Part shown: positions 12,010 through 23,700 of the stretch, in pieces | How the letters are laid out: every line of letters starts with the position of its first letter | Position numbering within the stretch: the first letter of the stretch is position 1 | Source of the DNA: Chionis minor | Taxonomy: Eukaryota; Chordata; Aves; Charadriiformes; Chionididae | Assembly (NCBI GenBank): GCA_013398295.1 | Contig: VZSF01011151.1 | Location: forward strand, 62,974-126,973 | Direction: 5' to 3' | DNA: 64,000 nucleotides | Translations under genes and position numbers: made by a program | Notes under the pieces: generated by a model | What the model was told of the DNA's origin: nothing | The model's database searches: none | The model's input: only the letters and a program-made list of their open reading frames with translations

Positions 12010-12110
12010 ACTGATAGAATTTAGGCCCAGGAATTTAGACCCACCAGGGCATTGTAATCTACTAGAGAAAGAGCCACTCAGTGTCTCATTTTTACATTAT
12101 TGCCCAAATT
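12010..12110 (-). mobile_element. Probable old CR1-type 3' fragment (minus strand)
   Basis: The plus strand reads GATAGAATTTAGGCCCAGG at about 12012, then ATTGTAATCTACTAG near 12050. This resembles the complement of the 3' end of old amniote CR1 elements, which reads as a TCATAGAATTTAAGGCCAGAAGGGACC-like start followed by ATCATCTAGTC. The match fades after about 12070. It lies just upstream of the younger CR1 copy B, in opposite orientation. Confidence 0.45.
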
Positions 12111-12174
12111 TCTTAGCACATAAGCAAGTTTTAGCTTTTTGGAATACATGCAGTACTGAAGTTTCAGACTGAAT

Positions 12175-13371
12175 AAGGGAAGAGCAATAGATGCCATCTA
12201 CCTGGACATGTGCAATGCATTTGACACTGTCCTGCATGACATCCTGGTCTCTAAATTGGAGAGACATGGATTTTACTGATGGACCACTCAGTGGATAAGG
12301 AACTGGCTAGATGCTCACATTCAAGAGTTGCAGTCAACAGGGTGATGTCCAAGCGGTGAGCAGTGACAAGTGGTGCTCCTCAGGGGTTGGTACTAGGACC
12401 AGTGCTATTTAACATCTTTGTGGGTGACACAGATGTTGGGACTGAGTACACCCTCAGCAACTTTGCTGATGACACCAAGCTCTGTGGAACGGTCAACAGG
12501 TTAGAGGGAAGAGATGCCATCCAGGAGGACCTGGACATGCTTGAGAGGTGGGCCCATGCCAACCTTATAAAGTTCAACAAGGCCAGGTGCAAGGTCCTGC
12601 ATGTGGGTTGGGGCAGTCCTAAACACAAATACAGGGTGGGCGGAGAATGGATGAACAGCCCTGAAAAGAGGGACTTGGGGGTGTTGGTGGATGAGAACCT
12701 CAACAAGAGCCAGCAATGTGTGCTCCCAGCCCAGAAAGCCAACTGTATTCTAGGCTGCATCAAAAGAAGCGTGGCCAGCAGCACAAGGGAAGTGATTTTG
12801 CCCCTTTACTCTGCTCTAGTGAGACCCCACCTGGAGTACTGCATCCAGCTCTGGAGCCCCCAACACAACAAGGACATGGACCTGTTGGAGTGGGTCCAGA
12901 GGAGGATCTGATGATCCATGATCCATGAGGTGATCAGAGGGCTAGAGCACCTCCGCTACAAGGAGAGCCTGAGACAGTTGGGGTTGTTCAGCCTGAAGAA
13001 GAGAAGGCTCCAGGGGGACCTTATAGCAGCCTTCCAGTACTTAAAGGGTGCCTATGGGAAAGCTGGGGAGGGACTTTTTACAAGGGCATGTTGTGATAGG
13101 ACAAAAGGTAATGGTTTTAAACTGGAAGAAGATAGATTTAGATTAGATCTCAGGAAGAAATTTTTCACTCTGAGGGTAGTGAGGCACTGAACAGGTTGCC
13201 CAGGGAAGCTGTGGATGCCCCATCCCTAGAAATGTTCAAGGCCAGGTTGGATGGGGCTTTGAGCAACCTGGTCTAGTGGGAGGTGTCCCTGGCCGTGGCA
13301 AGGGGACTGGAACTAGATGATCTTCATGGTCCCTTCCACCTAAACCATTCTATGATTCTTCAATTCTATGG
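12175..13371 (+). mobile_element. CR1 non-LTR retrotransposon, 5'-truncated (copy B)
   Basis: This is a 1.2-kb CR1 3' segment on the plus strand. It enters in the reverse-transcriptase region encoding a decayed [11 protein letters not shown] block near 12200. It carries an intact FADD catalytic motif at 12462-12473, runs through LVRPHLEYC and LGLFSLKKRRLQGDLI, and ends with ACCATTCTATGATTCTTC and a further TTCTATGG. Its C-terminal text (GAYGKAGEGLF, then FRLDLRKKFFTLRVVRH) is the type found in CR1-Y-like avian subfamilies and differs from copies A and C. No target-site duplication is seen. The 5' edge is uncertain by about 15 bases. Confidence 0.95.
12363..13190 (+). pseudogene. CR1 ORF2 reverse-transcriptase remnant (copy B)
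   Basis: This is the best-preserved reverse-transcriptase remnant in the window. From 12363 one frame stays open for 182 codons to a TGA at 12909-12911, then continues in the same frame from 12918 to a TGA at 13188-13190. The second stop follows loss of a G in the usual HWNRL region. The first block holds the SGAPQG turn, the NFADD catalytic motif (about residues 33-37) and the RPHLEYC segment; the second holds the conserved C-terminal tail. Upstream of 12363 the same element has several in-frame stops, for example TGA near 12278. It is non-functional. The ATG at 12363 is incidental and not a native start. Confidence 0.9.
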
Positions 13372-16300
13372 TTATGTAAAGGTTTGGATAAAAAGAGAGA
13401 AGGGGCCGCATGAGCACAGAAAAAGTTTGCTCTCGTTCTCAGGTGCAATTTCTATCTTTTTCTAGAGGCACAGGTGTCTGCTGTGAACTATATGCTATAA
13501 TGGACCTCTGTTTTTTTAGACATAGGAATTACCAAGAATGTTGTTTGAACAGCTTGTTTCAGGACTGATATTTAGATATCTAAATAAAGTAGTTATTCTT
13601 GGAAAATACCCATGACAAAAGAGAGGATAATAATAATTTTAGTGTATTATAATTTCTTTTCACCTGTCTTAACTAAATAAAGCTCTACCGAGGCTTACAG
13701 TAACTGGGATGTATTAGGCTGATAGAAGTTATTATTACATTTAAAACATACATATTCAAGAAATAGATTATATTATCCCTAGAATGTGTAACGATCAGTG
13801 GTGGCAGCTGAGATGATGCTATGTGTGGTGATGGTATGCACATTTAGACCATTGATGGAAATCAGGAATCTGAACGTTCTTCAAAGCTGAAGCGAAGAGA
13901 GCAGTACAAGCCCAGGCTTCTCTTCTTGGAACACTACTCCCCACAGAGCACAGTCACAGTTTAAATCAAAAGTCTGAAAGATGTTATTCTAAGAGCCAAA
14001 ATAAAAAGAGCATCTGCTAGAATTTCAGATTACCAAATGGAGATTCCAGATTTTTTAAGATATGTGTATAATCATGCTTACACTCCTCTGCTTTAAGGAA
14101 ATATAAAGTGTATGGTGCCTCTGTTCTTACACCAGCATGTTTCACCTGGGATAAGCTACAAGCCTTAGCTGTCCCATCGCTCTTTTCTGTCAGGCATCAC
14201 CTTGGAGCTCTGTAATATTTTGGTGCAAGTCTTGAGCAATATGGTTTTATTTAACTGCACTTTTTCTCCAATACAGCTTCCTTGGGCTTAGCAGTTTTTC
14301 TAGCTCTTGTGAGAATATGACTGATATAGGATAACATAATCCTGAGAACCTCTCTTCTTCATTTTAAAAAGCCAGCATATCTCATTGCAGAAACAGTCAC
14401 GTCTTCCTAATCATTAATGAATTTTTAAATAATAATTTATTCACCTTCTTGGGCTATTACAACTAAAGTTCATATAGCCTCCAATAAAGAGCTAATTCCC
14501 ATTTCACTAACCACGCAGGCAGTAAGACAGAATATTTGACTACAGGATGGTCAGAATCTAAATGAATAAGAAAAATATTGGGTAGAAGAAAAGAAATGTC
14601 TGTCATGCCTGGCAGATGAAGAACTAAAGGCAGATAAATGGTTCAACCCGAAAGTCTGTGGCAAAACTGGTAATTGAATGTGGACTTTCCATATCCCACG
14701 TCAGTGTCTTCAACAAAATTGCTGTCTTCTTCCAAAATATTAATGCTTAATTTCAGTTTTGTCTTTGGATTCCATATCAGAAAGGTGAAGCAGCTTTCAC
14801 ACACATGAACTGAAAGTATATTTACCATACAGCGAGATCAATTTTTTAACCCTATTGTTGCATTTTTTTTGTTTGCTTGATCCAATTTTTTAGAAAGAAT
14901 TAAACAGTCTGATTATGTCACTAATCAATTAAACACTTATTAATGGCCCTTCCAGTGCCTCTCTACTCATGTGCTGTGTTAAAGTACATGCCAAAGAGAT
15001 ATGACACAGTGCTACATACAGACCCAGCAAGGAGCCATAACTGTTGCCTGTACCAGGCATTTAGAAGTGAATAAAAAAGGGGGAAATTGTGACTTATTAA
15101 CTCAACTGTATTTACAACATCATGAGTGCTAGTAGATGAAGAATTGCAATCATTACCTAGGAACGTAACGGCCCATGAAACCGAGTGCCAAGGTTAAACA
15201 GGCTGTCTAAACAACAGGGTTTTATTATCTATTATATCAGATTTGCTCAAAGAATAGGAGTATAGTTTATGTGAATTATATGTTCATCAAAAAGCAGTTG
15301 CTAGCAGAGCACAGGGTGCATAGTTCCCAGTGCAACCCATACGGATAAACATTTAGTCTGCCTTTTGGGGACAATTTAAATGTCTACTGAAACATACACA
15401 CATGCACTGGAGAGCTTAAATTATTCCAATTCATTTCACATGTCCCACCAACAGCTATTTTATTTCATTAACAGTGTGGACAGGCCCTAGAGATCTGGAA
15501 TGAGCGTCAGTTATAGCTCAAGGTGTTCTTCAAAACTTGCACATAAAAAGGACACAAAATAGAAAGAAGACACGAAGGACAAGGAAGGATTAATGTTAAA
15601 GAAAGCAGCAATGCTATCAACAACAACAATACCCACATCAGACAGGATTTGTGCAGAACATTAGAAAATTGTCACATGCCTATAATATCTATACTGGAGA
15701 AAAGATCGAGAGCCCATTGTGCAAGATACCGCACAGACATCGAATAGCCAGTCCCCCTGTAGCATTTTCATCTTCATTTGTTTGTTTTCTCTCTCTCCAG
15801 CTATACCCTAATCTCCTAGGGCCAGACTGCCATCTGTCTGGTGCTCTGTCCTTGATGGGACTGCTCAGCATAGCGTACTTTTAAAGGCAAGTTAGTTCTG
15901 GAGAAGGAGGTGAGCCCAGGTAACAGAGTGAAATGTAGCCTGCTGCGCGGTGAGTCAGAAAAGGGCTCCTGTCCTTGGTTTAACTGAGAGCTCAGCACTG
16001 CCTGGCCAGCCTGGTCCCTCTGCACGGGACTGAATTTCACCCCGAGAGAAGAACTGGGCTATTAGGCTGCACCACTGCTAGGGCATCGGGCTAGCCCATC
16101 TGTTTGCATTCCTACCTGAAATGTCTGAAATCCATCACCAGTCGGAAAAAACCGAGGCTATGATTTCACTGCTTCCGAATGAAACATAAACCTGAGCTTA
16201 AAAGGAAGGGGCAAACTGATACTCAGCTGAACTCTGACTTTGTAAGGCTTGCAGGAGTAGATGAGAGATTTTATGAAATATGTGTGTGGCTGGCCATTCT

Positions 16301-17030
16301 GTAGCATGTTTCCTGTGACTGTCACTGCATTTTCAGCATTGTTTCGGCTGCTTCCAGTTAGAGAAAAAATAAACCTGTCCCAATAATTCTGTGCCCAAGA
16401 AATACCATGGATTTTTTTTTTTTTTTTTTCTGTGAGCGACATGATCTAAATAACACCAGAAAAGTATCTAGGGAAGCAGAAAGCCTCTTACTTTTTGGCA
16501 TGGCAACGGAAGTTTAAAGATACTTTTAATATAGTAGAAATAGCTAACAAAAATCAAAATATCAAGACAGATCTCAACTGTCTGATCCAGTAGGCTAATG
16601 CCAATTTACAGCAGTTTAAAAACTAGGCCAATGATACATGGACAATATACAGCTGCTTTTTGCAAACCAGGATAGTAACGCTACCTCTACTTAGTGAGCA
16701 TACTTATTTTAATACTGAAAAATAAAGCCAGTTAAAATGAAGCTTTTTTATAGGAGAAACTGTGATTCACTAAGAAGCCACTGTAACGATTTATGTTTTT
16801 GAAATTATGAAAAAGAGTTTGATTTAACGTGTTGTTTCAGAGTTATGAAGGAAATTGGGACAATTTAAGTGAATGAGTCCAGACCAGGTCTCATGATTTT
16901 GAGGATTTCTTTCTCTGCAGAGATTGCCAATTGTGAAATTCCTCACAGGCATACCTATGCTTGATAGGAGAGTAGCCTGAAGTGCTAAGGAATTGTTGTT
17001 AAAGATCATCAGTTGACAGAACAGTATTCA
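13372..17030. other. Non-coding stretch, no gene recognised
   Basis: AT-rich sequence. It contains a T18 run at 16412-16429, which on the minus strand produces a spurious poly-Lys ORF at 16158-16442. ORFs around 15651-16040 on both strands lie in a somewhat more GC-rich patch but show no domain. I recognise no repeat other than simple tracts. Confidence 0.55.
16412..16429. repeat. Poly-T tract (18 bp)
   Basis: An uninterrupted T18. It could be the poly-A tail of an unrecognised minus-strand retroposed sequence, but I cannot identify a body upstream on that strand. Confidence 0.9.
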
Positions 17031-17075
17031 CATAGAATTACAGGCTTGGAAGGAAATAGTCAAGAATTTAAGCAA
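17031..17075 (-). mobile_element. Possible short CR1 3'-end remnant (minus strand)
   Basis: The plus strand reads CATAGAATTACAGGCTTGGA then AGGAAATAGTCAAG. This resembles the complement of an avian CR1 3' end (CATAGAATCA..., GGTTTGGAAGGGACC..., AGTCCAA). Only about 45 bases are left, so chance similarity is possible. Confidence 0.4.
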
Positions 17076-20000
17076 ACAATATTGTCATAAGCAACTAGCT
17101 ATTATCTTCAAACACTTCAAAATAAATACAAATGAATCACCCTCTTGTGATTTCCCTTTCAAGAATGTAAGCAAATTGTTATGGTTATTGTGTTTGTTTC
17201 TGTAATTGATCTAGTTAAGATTGTACAGTGGAATGTATACATGGGTTTAAATCAGCTGCTAAGGAGGCCTGATTAACCTACTGGATTTGTTGAAGCTATT
17301 TTGAAAGCTGGTGGCAGTAACTTTGCCCAAAGAGTGTCATGACACAGGGTTGCTTTGCCTCTTGCTGTTCTTGGAAGGGGCCAGAGCTGACACAACCCCC
17401 AGAAGCCTGCAATATCAAGCTGATGGAAAATAAACTTATAGCTAGTGGAGGAGGTAGCCTTCCTCCAGCAATGTCCTAGCTGCCCTTCTGCAGTGGGACC
17501 TCTCACAGAAGGTCACAGCACTGCCTGCTGCCATGGTGTCCCTCAAGGACCATGAGTCTAATGGACACTGTGGAGAACAGGCCATGTATCACAACCTGGC
17601 TTTCTGCCAATAATCAGGAGCTGAAAATTGCCTTTGGGCATCAGAACCAAGGCCCCCATAATCCCGTATTTTTCAGAAAGGGTTCTAAGAATACCAGGAG
17701 TATCATGGGTTCAACATGCCCCTTTTGTCTCTTATTTCTCCTATTTATGCTTACCAGATCTGCAAATAAAGGACTGGATATCAAAGTCCCTGGCCTAATC
17801 AAATGCCCATGCCGATGGCTCCACCATCTAGTTTTTTGTCACGAGGAAAAATATTGATTTCTTTATTTCAAATACTTGCTTTATGCTGTGGGACAAGGAA
17901 ATCCAAGTTCTCAGGAATCCCGCTTTCTTTGATTTTTTTTCTCGTTAGTTCACAGAGAGGTCTTCACATATCTCTTATTTTTTGCCTCCTTACCATGGTA
18001 AAAAATCCTACACTTTGAATCTCTTTTTCAGAAGAGTTTTCCATAGGCACAGTTATTTTCTTCATCTGTCTGTGCACCTATGCTAGTCTGAATGCAAAAG
18101 GCATTACTCACATCCATAAGAGCATTGTTAGATTCCAATATAATGCTTCATTTCATTACTCGTGTGTCTTACAACTCAGCAGAATATTAACTTGCGTTCA
18201 CCTGTGCACAAGTCCCTTTACTAAGTCACAGTACAACTTGCTTTCTGTTGACTGTATTAATTTTCATTTTACTCAGCTACGTATGTATTACCTTGCATTC
18301 ATCAACTGTAAGCTTCATCCACTGAACACTGACGATTCTGTTGTGGCCTCAGAGACTGGAGGGCAAAGGAAGGTATTTGTCCCATCTGCTTAAGGCTAAT
18401 TCAGATGCCTAAGGGACAGCTCAGAAGGTCAGAGTTTAATATTCATGTCTCTTCCACGCAGGCAAGAAAGAAAAGTAATTCCCAACTAGTGGTTATTAAG
18501 GGCAGACCAATAAAATTACTTAAGCATGATTATTTCCCATGATAAATAACTTTATCAGATATGTACTGTGCTACCCGATTCCCTTCTTTCAGATTAACAC
18601 ATACTTTAAATATAGAAATTAACATAGAATTAACTATCTCTTAGGTAATTTTTAACTCTAAATTTTGTTTTATTTCTCTGTTGCTAGTGGTTGATTTCCT
18701 GTTGTAACTTCGTTTCAAAGAACCTAGTGAAAGGTTCCTGGATGTCCTAAATAAAGTATTGCCAGTTATTTTCCCTTCTTCAAAAGGGATGATGAATACA
18801 TTCAAACACTGTAAAATATTGAATGTTTAGCCATGACTTTAGAAACCCTTAGAAGAACTGGTTGAAAGTGACTCAGTGATGCTTTTAGATAAAAATAGTT
18901 GTTCAGTATTTTGGGAGAGAGGTTGTTTGCTTTTACCAAAATTCTCATTCAGTCAGGCAGAACAAACAGCAGCATTTTCAGTGACCAGTCCCATGATTTG
19001 CACTATTCAGTGTGCATGGGACTGGAGGGGAAGGGAGGAGAGCACAAGCTGCAGAAGGGAACATTCTGGAAGGACATTGACTGAATCTCTGCATGTGCAA
19101 CCAGGTAGTGTGCTGGGCTGGGCTGTGCCGTGCTGAAGCAGATCTGTGATTCAGCTGTGAATGAATCAGTCATTTCAACAGATAGTCCATGTCAGGAGAA
19201 TGAGCCTGCAAGGACACATTTAGCTATTCCACAAGAGGTGAAATACAGTTTGCAAGCTGTTGGGAATTTCAGGGGACTTGATGGGAACAGCACAGCAGTC
19301 TGTTTGTGAAAGACTCAAAGGCAGTTCTAAAAAAGTGAGGGGGCAGATTTTTCTCTTATTTTCCTTATTATTTTAAGGGATCAGATTCTGTTAGTACAGT
19401 TATAACTATATTGGTGATCAGGAAACCTGCAAGTCTCTTAGCATTTTGTAAGCGTGGCTATCAATGATGTATATAACTTGATGACTAGAAAGCAGATTTT
19501 GTTGGTTTGAGATTATTAGCTTTCGTTTTTCTTCAGGGCTTGCAAGGCTACAACTTTATATGATATATAAAGAGAGTTTTTTGTCTCATCACAGCCTCAA
19601 ACACTGCACTTAGGTAACAGGCATCCCAAGACTCAGAGCGTGTCCATGTTCAAAGACTTCACTCCTGCTCTGAGGTTAGCTAGGAATCAAAGTCTGTGTG
19701 CACCTGATACAGTCAACGGGCATAAGCCCAGGGAATGAAACTCTTGTGTGAATTTTTGGCAGTCCTTTTTCCACAGAAGGAAGAATGACTATCATTACTT
19801 TCATGTTATTATCATAGTTATTTCTGGTAGTAATTCCAGTACATTAAATGATACAAAACATAAACCAGTCCCATTATATTCCAGGAGTAGCCAATTTATA
19901 CAACAGCTGGGAATGAGATCAAAGCAGTTTTTTCTATACAAACAACTGAATCACAGGGTACACACATCATACTCTGGCTGCTGACACAGCACTGTGTATC

Positions 20001-20570
20001 AAACAGCAGTCCAAGAGAAAGAAAAAAAAAAAAGATTACAATGTGCATATTTTGGGAAGGGTTGCGTTCATATCGCAACACCGGCATATTTGTGCACTGT
20101 AGACCAAATAAGTTTAAAGGCTGACAAAACAGCATTACAATGGCAAATTTGCACTGGGGTACCAATGCAATCTGAGTACGTAGACAGTCTGAGGACACGA
20201 CTGGTGATGCTCCAGAGTACAGCATCCTTGAGGATGCAGCTTTGTCAGAGCTCTCCAATGCCAGTGAAGAGGGAGCTATGAAAATTACATATTTCGGCTT
20301 CTTGGTTTAGAGTGCTCACACTGGACATTTTGGGTACTTGTTTATGTTGTGCATAATTTGAAATTTAGACTGCCATGTAAACCTTCTCGTTCTGTCTGGA
20401 GCCTTGTGCAAAATTACAAGGAGACTATAAGGAGAAATTCAAGCTCAAGAAACTGCCATTTCCTTCCTTCTAGCAAGCCCAAAAAGTGTAGTTATAGTTA
20501 TTAATAAAACACATAACATTTGGAGAGTTCTGTAATCTGCTTTCCTCATGCGTATTTCCTTTTCTTTTAG
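17076..20570. other. Non-coding stretch, no gene recognised
   Basis: The region around 17260-17830 is more GC-balanced and carries ORFs of 77 and 101 codons on opposite strands, with no recognisable domain. The 120-codon minus ORF at 19896-20258 includes an FFFFLS run created by an A-rich tract at about 20024-20035. I see no repeats with clear ends. Confidence 0.5.
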
Positions 20571-20733
20571 TGGGAGTGACTGCAAAGGAAGGAAAGCCTC
20601 AAGAGGTGTAAGGGGGATAGAACTAATCCCAAATTTCCCAAACGGAGGAAACTGTCAACACCAAATTACTTCACATTACAGCTCTGAAAGACAGGTGGAT
20701 AAAGACTATTATCTTCTTTGCCTGGGTGCAAAG
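20571..20733 (+). other. Exon-like segment, 54 open codons between splice sites
   Basis: The acceptor is a pyrimidine tract TTTCCTTTTCTTTTAG ending at 20570. The donor is GCAAAG|GTGAGC at 20734. The 163-base segment starts with the last base of a codon and ends on a codon boundary. One frame is open across it, beginning GSDCKGRKASRGVRG and ending DKDYYLLCLGAK, with three cysteines and many basic residues. I do not recognise it. The leading phase does not match the exon-like segments at 7872 or 10282. The middle of the segment (GGAGGAAACTG near 20644) weakly resembles a MIR core, which would make it an old SINE instead of an exon. Confidence 0.22.
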
Positions 20734-23700
20734 GTGAGCTGGATTTTTTTTTACATTTTTCTGGAGTCATAGAGGGAAACAGAGACAGACGCCAAGGAAT
20801 TCTTGTCATATAGCTCTTTACTGTTTTGTAAGTCCATGCTTAGCATGAAATAAGAAAGAAAAAGGCACTGCAATTAGATTTGTTTGAGTTGGCAAGCTCT
20901 TAAATAGCAAACTCTTGGGGAAGCAGTGAGAAGGCGGCTACAGAGCCTTTGCCTTCTCTGTTGCAGAGGCAAAAGACTGAGTTTCATTAACAATTACACC
21001 TACAACAGTTCAAAAATAATTTACATGTAAAATGAATTTGTGTAAGAAGCAATTATTTAATAATCCTGAAACAAACCTTGCTAACTTAATTGGGAGTTTT
21101 GCCAGATAAAAAAAAGTAAGTAAATATTTCAGCAGTGTGACCCTGTACCCTCTACTTAAATGTTTCCCAGCCTTCTTTTAAACGCAGAGGGGTTATAAGC
21201 TAATGTAACAGCAACTGCTAAAGTTCATATCTGGTCATAAGATGCTAACATTCATCCCCAACACAAACCTTTTGTATTGTCCCCACCTCCATTTCTGCTC
21301 CTCCATTACCTGGTTCATCTAGTTGGGCTGGTAATGCCGACCCGACTGTGCTGACTATACCACTCCTCCCCTGCTGCAGTGGTTTCTGTCTCCAGAAGTG
21401 AAAGCTGGCTGTCTTCAGGAGACTCAGGTCTCCTACTTGAAGGAAACAGACATGAAACCAGGGCAACATATTCAAACAGACCCACTTCTAAAAGCCTTTT
21501 TCCACCCTGTGTTACTGCTATTGCAGTGGGTCAACGCAACAGAAGGTCCTGCCCTGTCTTTCCTCATTCATGTGCTCAATTCTGTCAGACAGACACTGAC
21601 TGAACCTTTAGAGGAATTAAAACCCCTTCTTAAAATTCTGGGCAGGCTCAGCCATGAGCCAGCTGCCCCATGCTTCCATAGCTCTAGCCTTGTGCTAAGC
21701 TCTCTTCTCCCTCCATGTTAACACCACAATCCCATGCCCGTACTCTTTGGCATAACAGTCTTCCCTTAGTCCTTTCCTGCCTGGGAATGTTCACCTTCAA
21801 GTTCTTATTTTTTCAAAGACAATTAATTCTGTATTTTGACATTCAAAAATCTTCTTGGCCCATCATTATCCTAAGATAAAATCTCCAACAGATAAAAGTA
21901 CAAACAGGTGAATACTAGTTCATCTTGTCCTTCCTTCTTTGGTGCCATAGGCCTGTCTTTCCCACGTGAACTCAAGAAGGGAAAGCGGCTATTCTGGGAG
22001 ACCATGGGACATTTGACAGCTGACCTAATTCAGAATTCATGGTGCTGACATGATGGACATCAGAAGCCAGGAAAAGACAACAGTGAGGCTGAAAGAATGG
22101 AGAAGGGGCAACACAGGGGGAAAAAAATGAGTACAGACACCACCCGTACTAAAATGCTTTGAATGTTTGAGGTGCATAACTACAATATTTGAGCATTTTA
22201 ATTGAAATTTTTTTTTATATTAAAAGCATATTTTATCTCTTCTTTGGAATCACAGACTTTGAAATAAATGAGTTCTTTATTATCAAGTTGGCTTCATGTT
22301 ATACCAAATTAACTTTCATTAGTTTAATTACCCATAATATATTAATCTCAAAAGAAAATGGCATCCATTTTGCCTAGCACAGCAAAGAGAAAATTCTCAT
22401 AGAAATGTACTGCTTAATGCAGAGACAGTTCATAATGTTCTAGCTATGAAACTAGTTAACCCCAGTAACAATACTGAAGATAATCCTGGCAGTATTGGCC
22501 CAGATTAAATGCACTTGATTCTAGCAATTTCTGTGGAACATTTTTGCTGAAAATAGAAGACTAACCCCATTTCTAATCCTTCCACCACAGGGGAGAATCA
22601 TGCTTATCTATTTCTTCTCTTTCTGTCCACTGGATATATAGGGTGCCTACAGTGATTCTACTCCAATTCACTCCCAACTTCAGTTAATTATAAGGCTCTA
22701 GTCATCAAATCTTATTATGCTCAAGACAAAATTAAATTGTGGACGATGTCTCTGCAGGATGCTCTTTCTGCCAGTTTCCCTTTGAAGGGAGCAAAAAAAG
22801 TGCCCCAAACAACAGCAAAACCCCCACAGAGACTTCTCATCAAATTAAAATTATTCTGGAGATACTTTTTAAAAAAAAAAACAAAAACAAAAGGATCCAA
22901 ATAATGAGCCATGGAACCCTCACAACACTTTGGTAAAATATTTAACATATTGAGAAAAGGAAGCCGACATCACAGAAACCCTGACCTGACAAACTTCTTC
23001 CTGCAAATAGGATGAAGAGGCCACTTATTTGTATCTCCAGAGTGGGAATGAAGGAGGAAGATATTGGGAAGTGCTGTTAAATTCTCTGTTGGAAAAAAAA
23101 CATTTGTGCTGAACACACACCTAACCTTGGTTTTACGTAAGTGTCTGAATTATTTTAATCTGACTTTAAAATGTTATGGTATCAGAAAAGAGCATGCTAC
23201 TCAAATTGTAACATAAATATAAACAGAAATAAAGAAGAGAGTGCTTTTACTTCAACATAGATTAAAATGTTTTCAATTAAAAATGGAATCTGCAGTTATC
23301 CATTGTTTCATTTACAGCTGATCATTAAATTTCCAGAATATTTTGCACATGCATTCAGGAAACTATTCATTATGAATAGGTTAAAAACAAAGATGTATAA
23401 TGGCAGTTACTGGTATAAAATTTAAAGAGACCTAACGATTTCTTTCCCTAAATTAGTATAGACAAAGGTATTCCAAGTAAAATAAAAATCTTCTCAGGTT
23501 TCTCCTGAGACAGGTGTTTTGGTTTTGATGAGCTCATATACCAAGAACTTAAAGAAATTTCATTTATATTTGCTTACAATTATGTGCTCCATGCATAGGC
23601 TCAACCTTCTGTTGCCATGGTCCTTTGTGTATCTTCTAGTCTCCCTGATTCCTGTGCGTTGATTTAGTGTATTCAGAGGGGAACCCATTAACACGCTCCA

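Noticed and set aside
12380..12784. 134-codon minus-strand ORF inside CR1 copy B
   Set aside because: It is the antisense shadow of the reverse-transcriptase reading frame.
16575..16610. GTCTGATCCAGTAGG string like an old CR1 3' end
   Set aside because: Only about 15 bases match and nothing upstream continues the element.
19896..20258. 120-codon minus-strand ORF
   Set aside because: It includes a poly-Phe run made by an A-rich tract. No homology recognised.
20750..20820. GAGGGAAACAGAGACAGA stretch like a MIR core
   Set aside because: It lacks the conserved TTAAGTGACTTG segment, so the similarity is not convincing.
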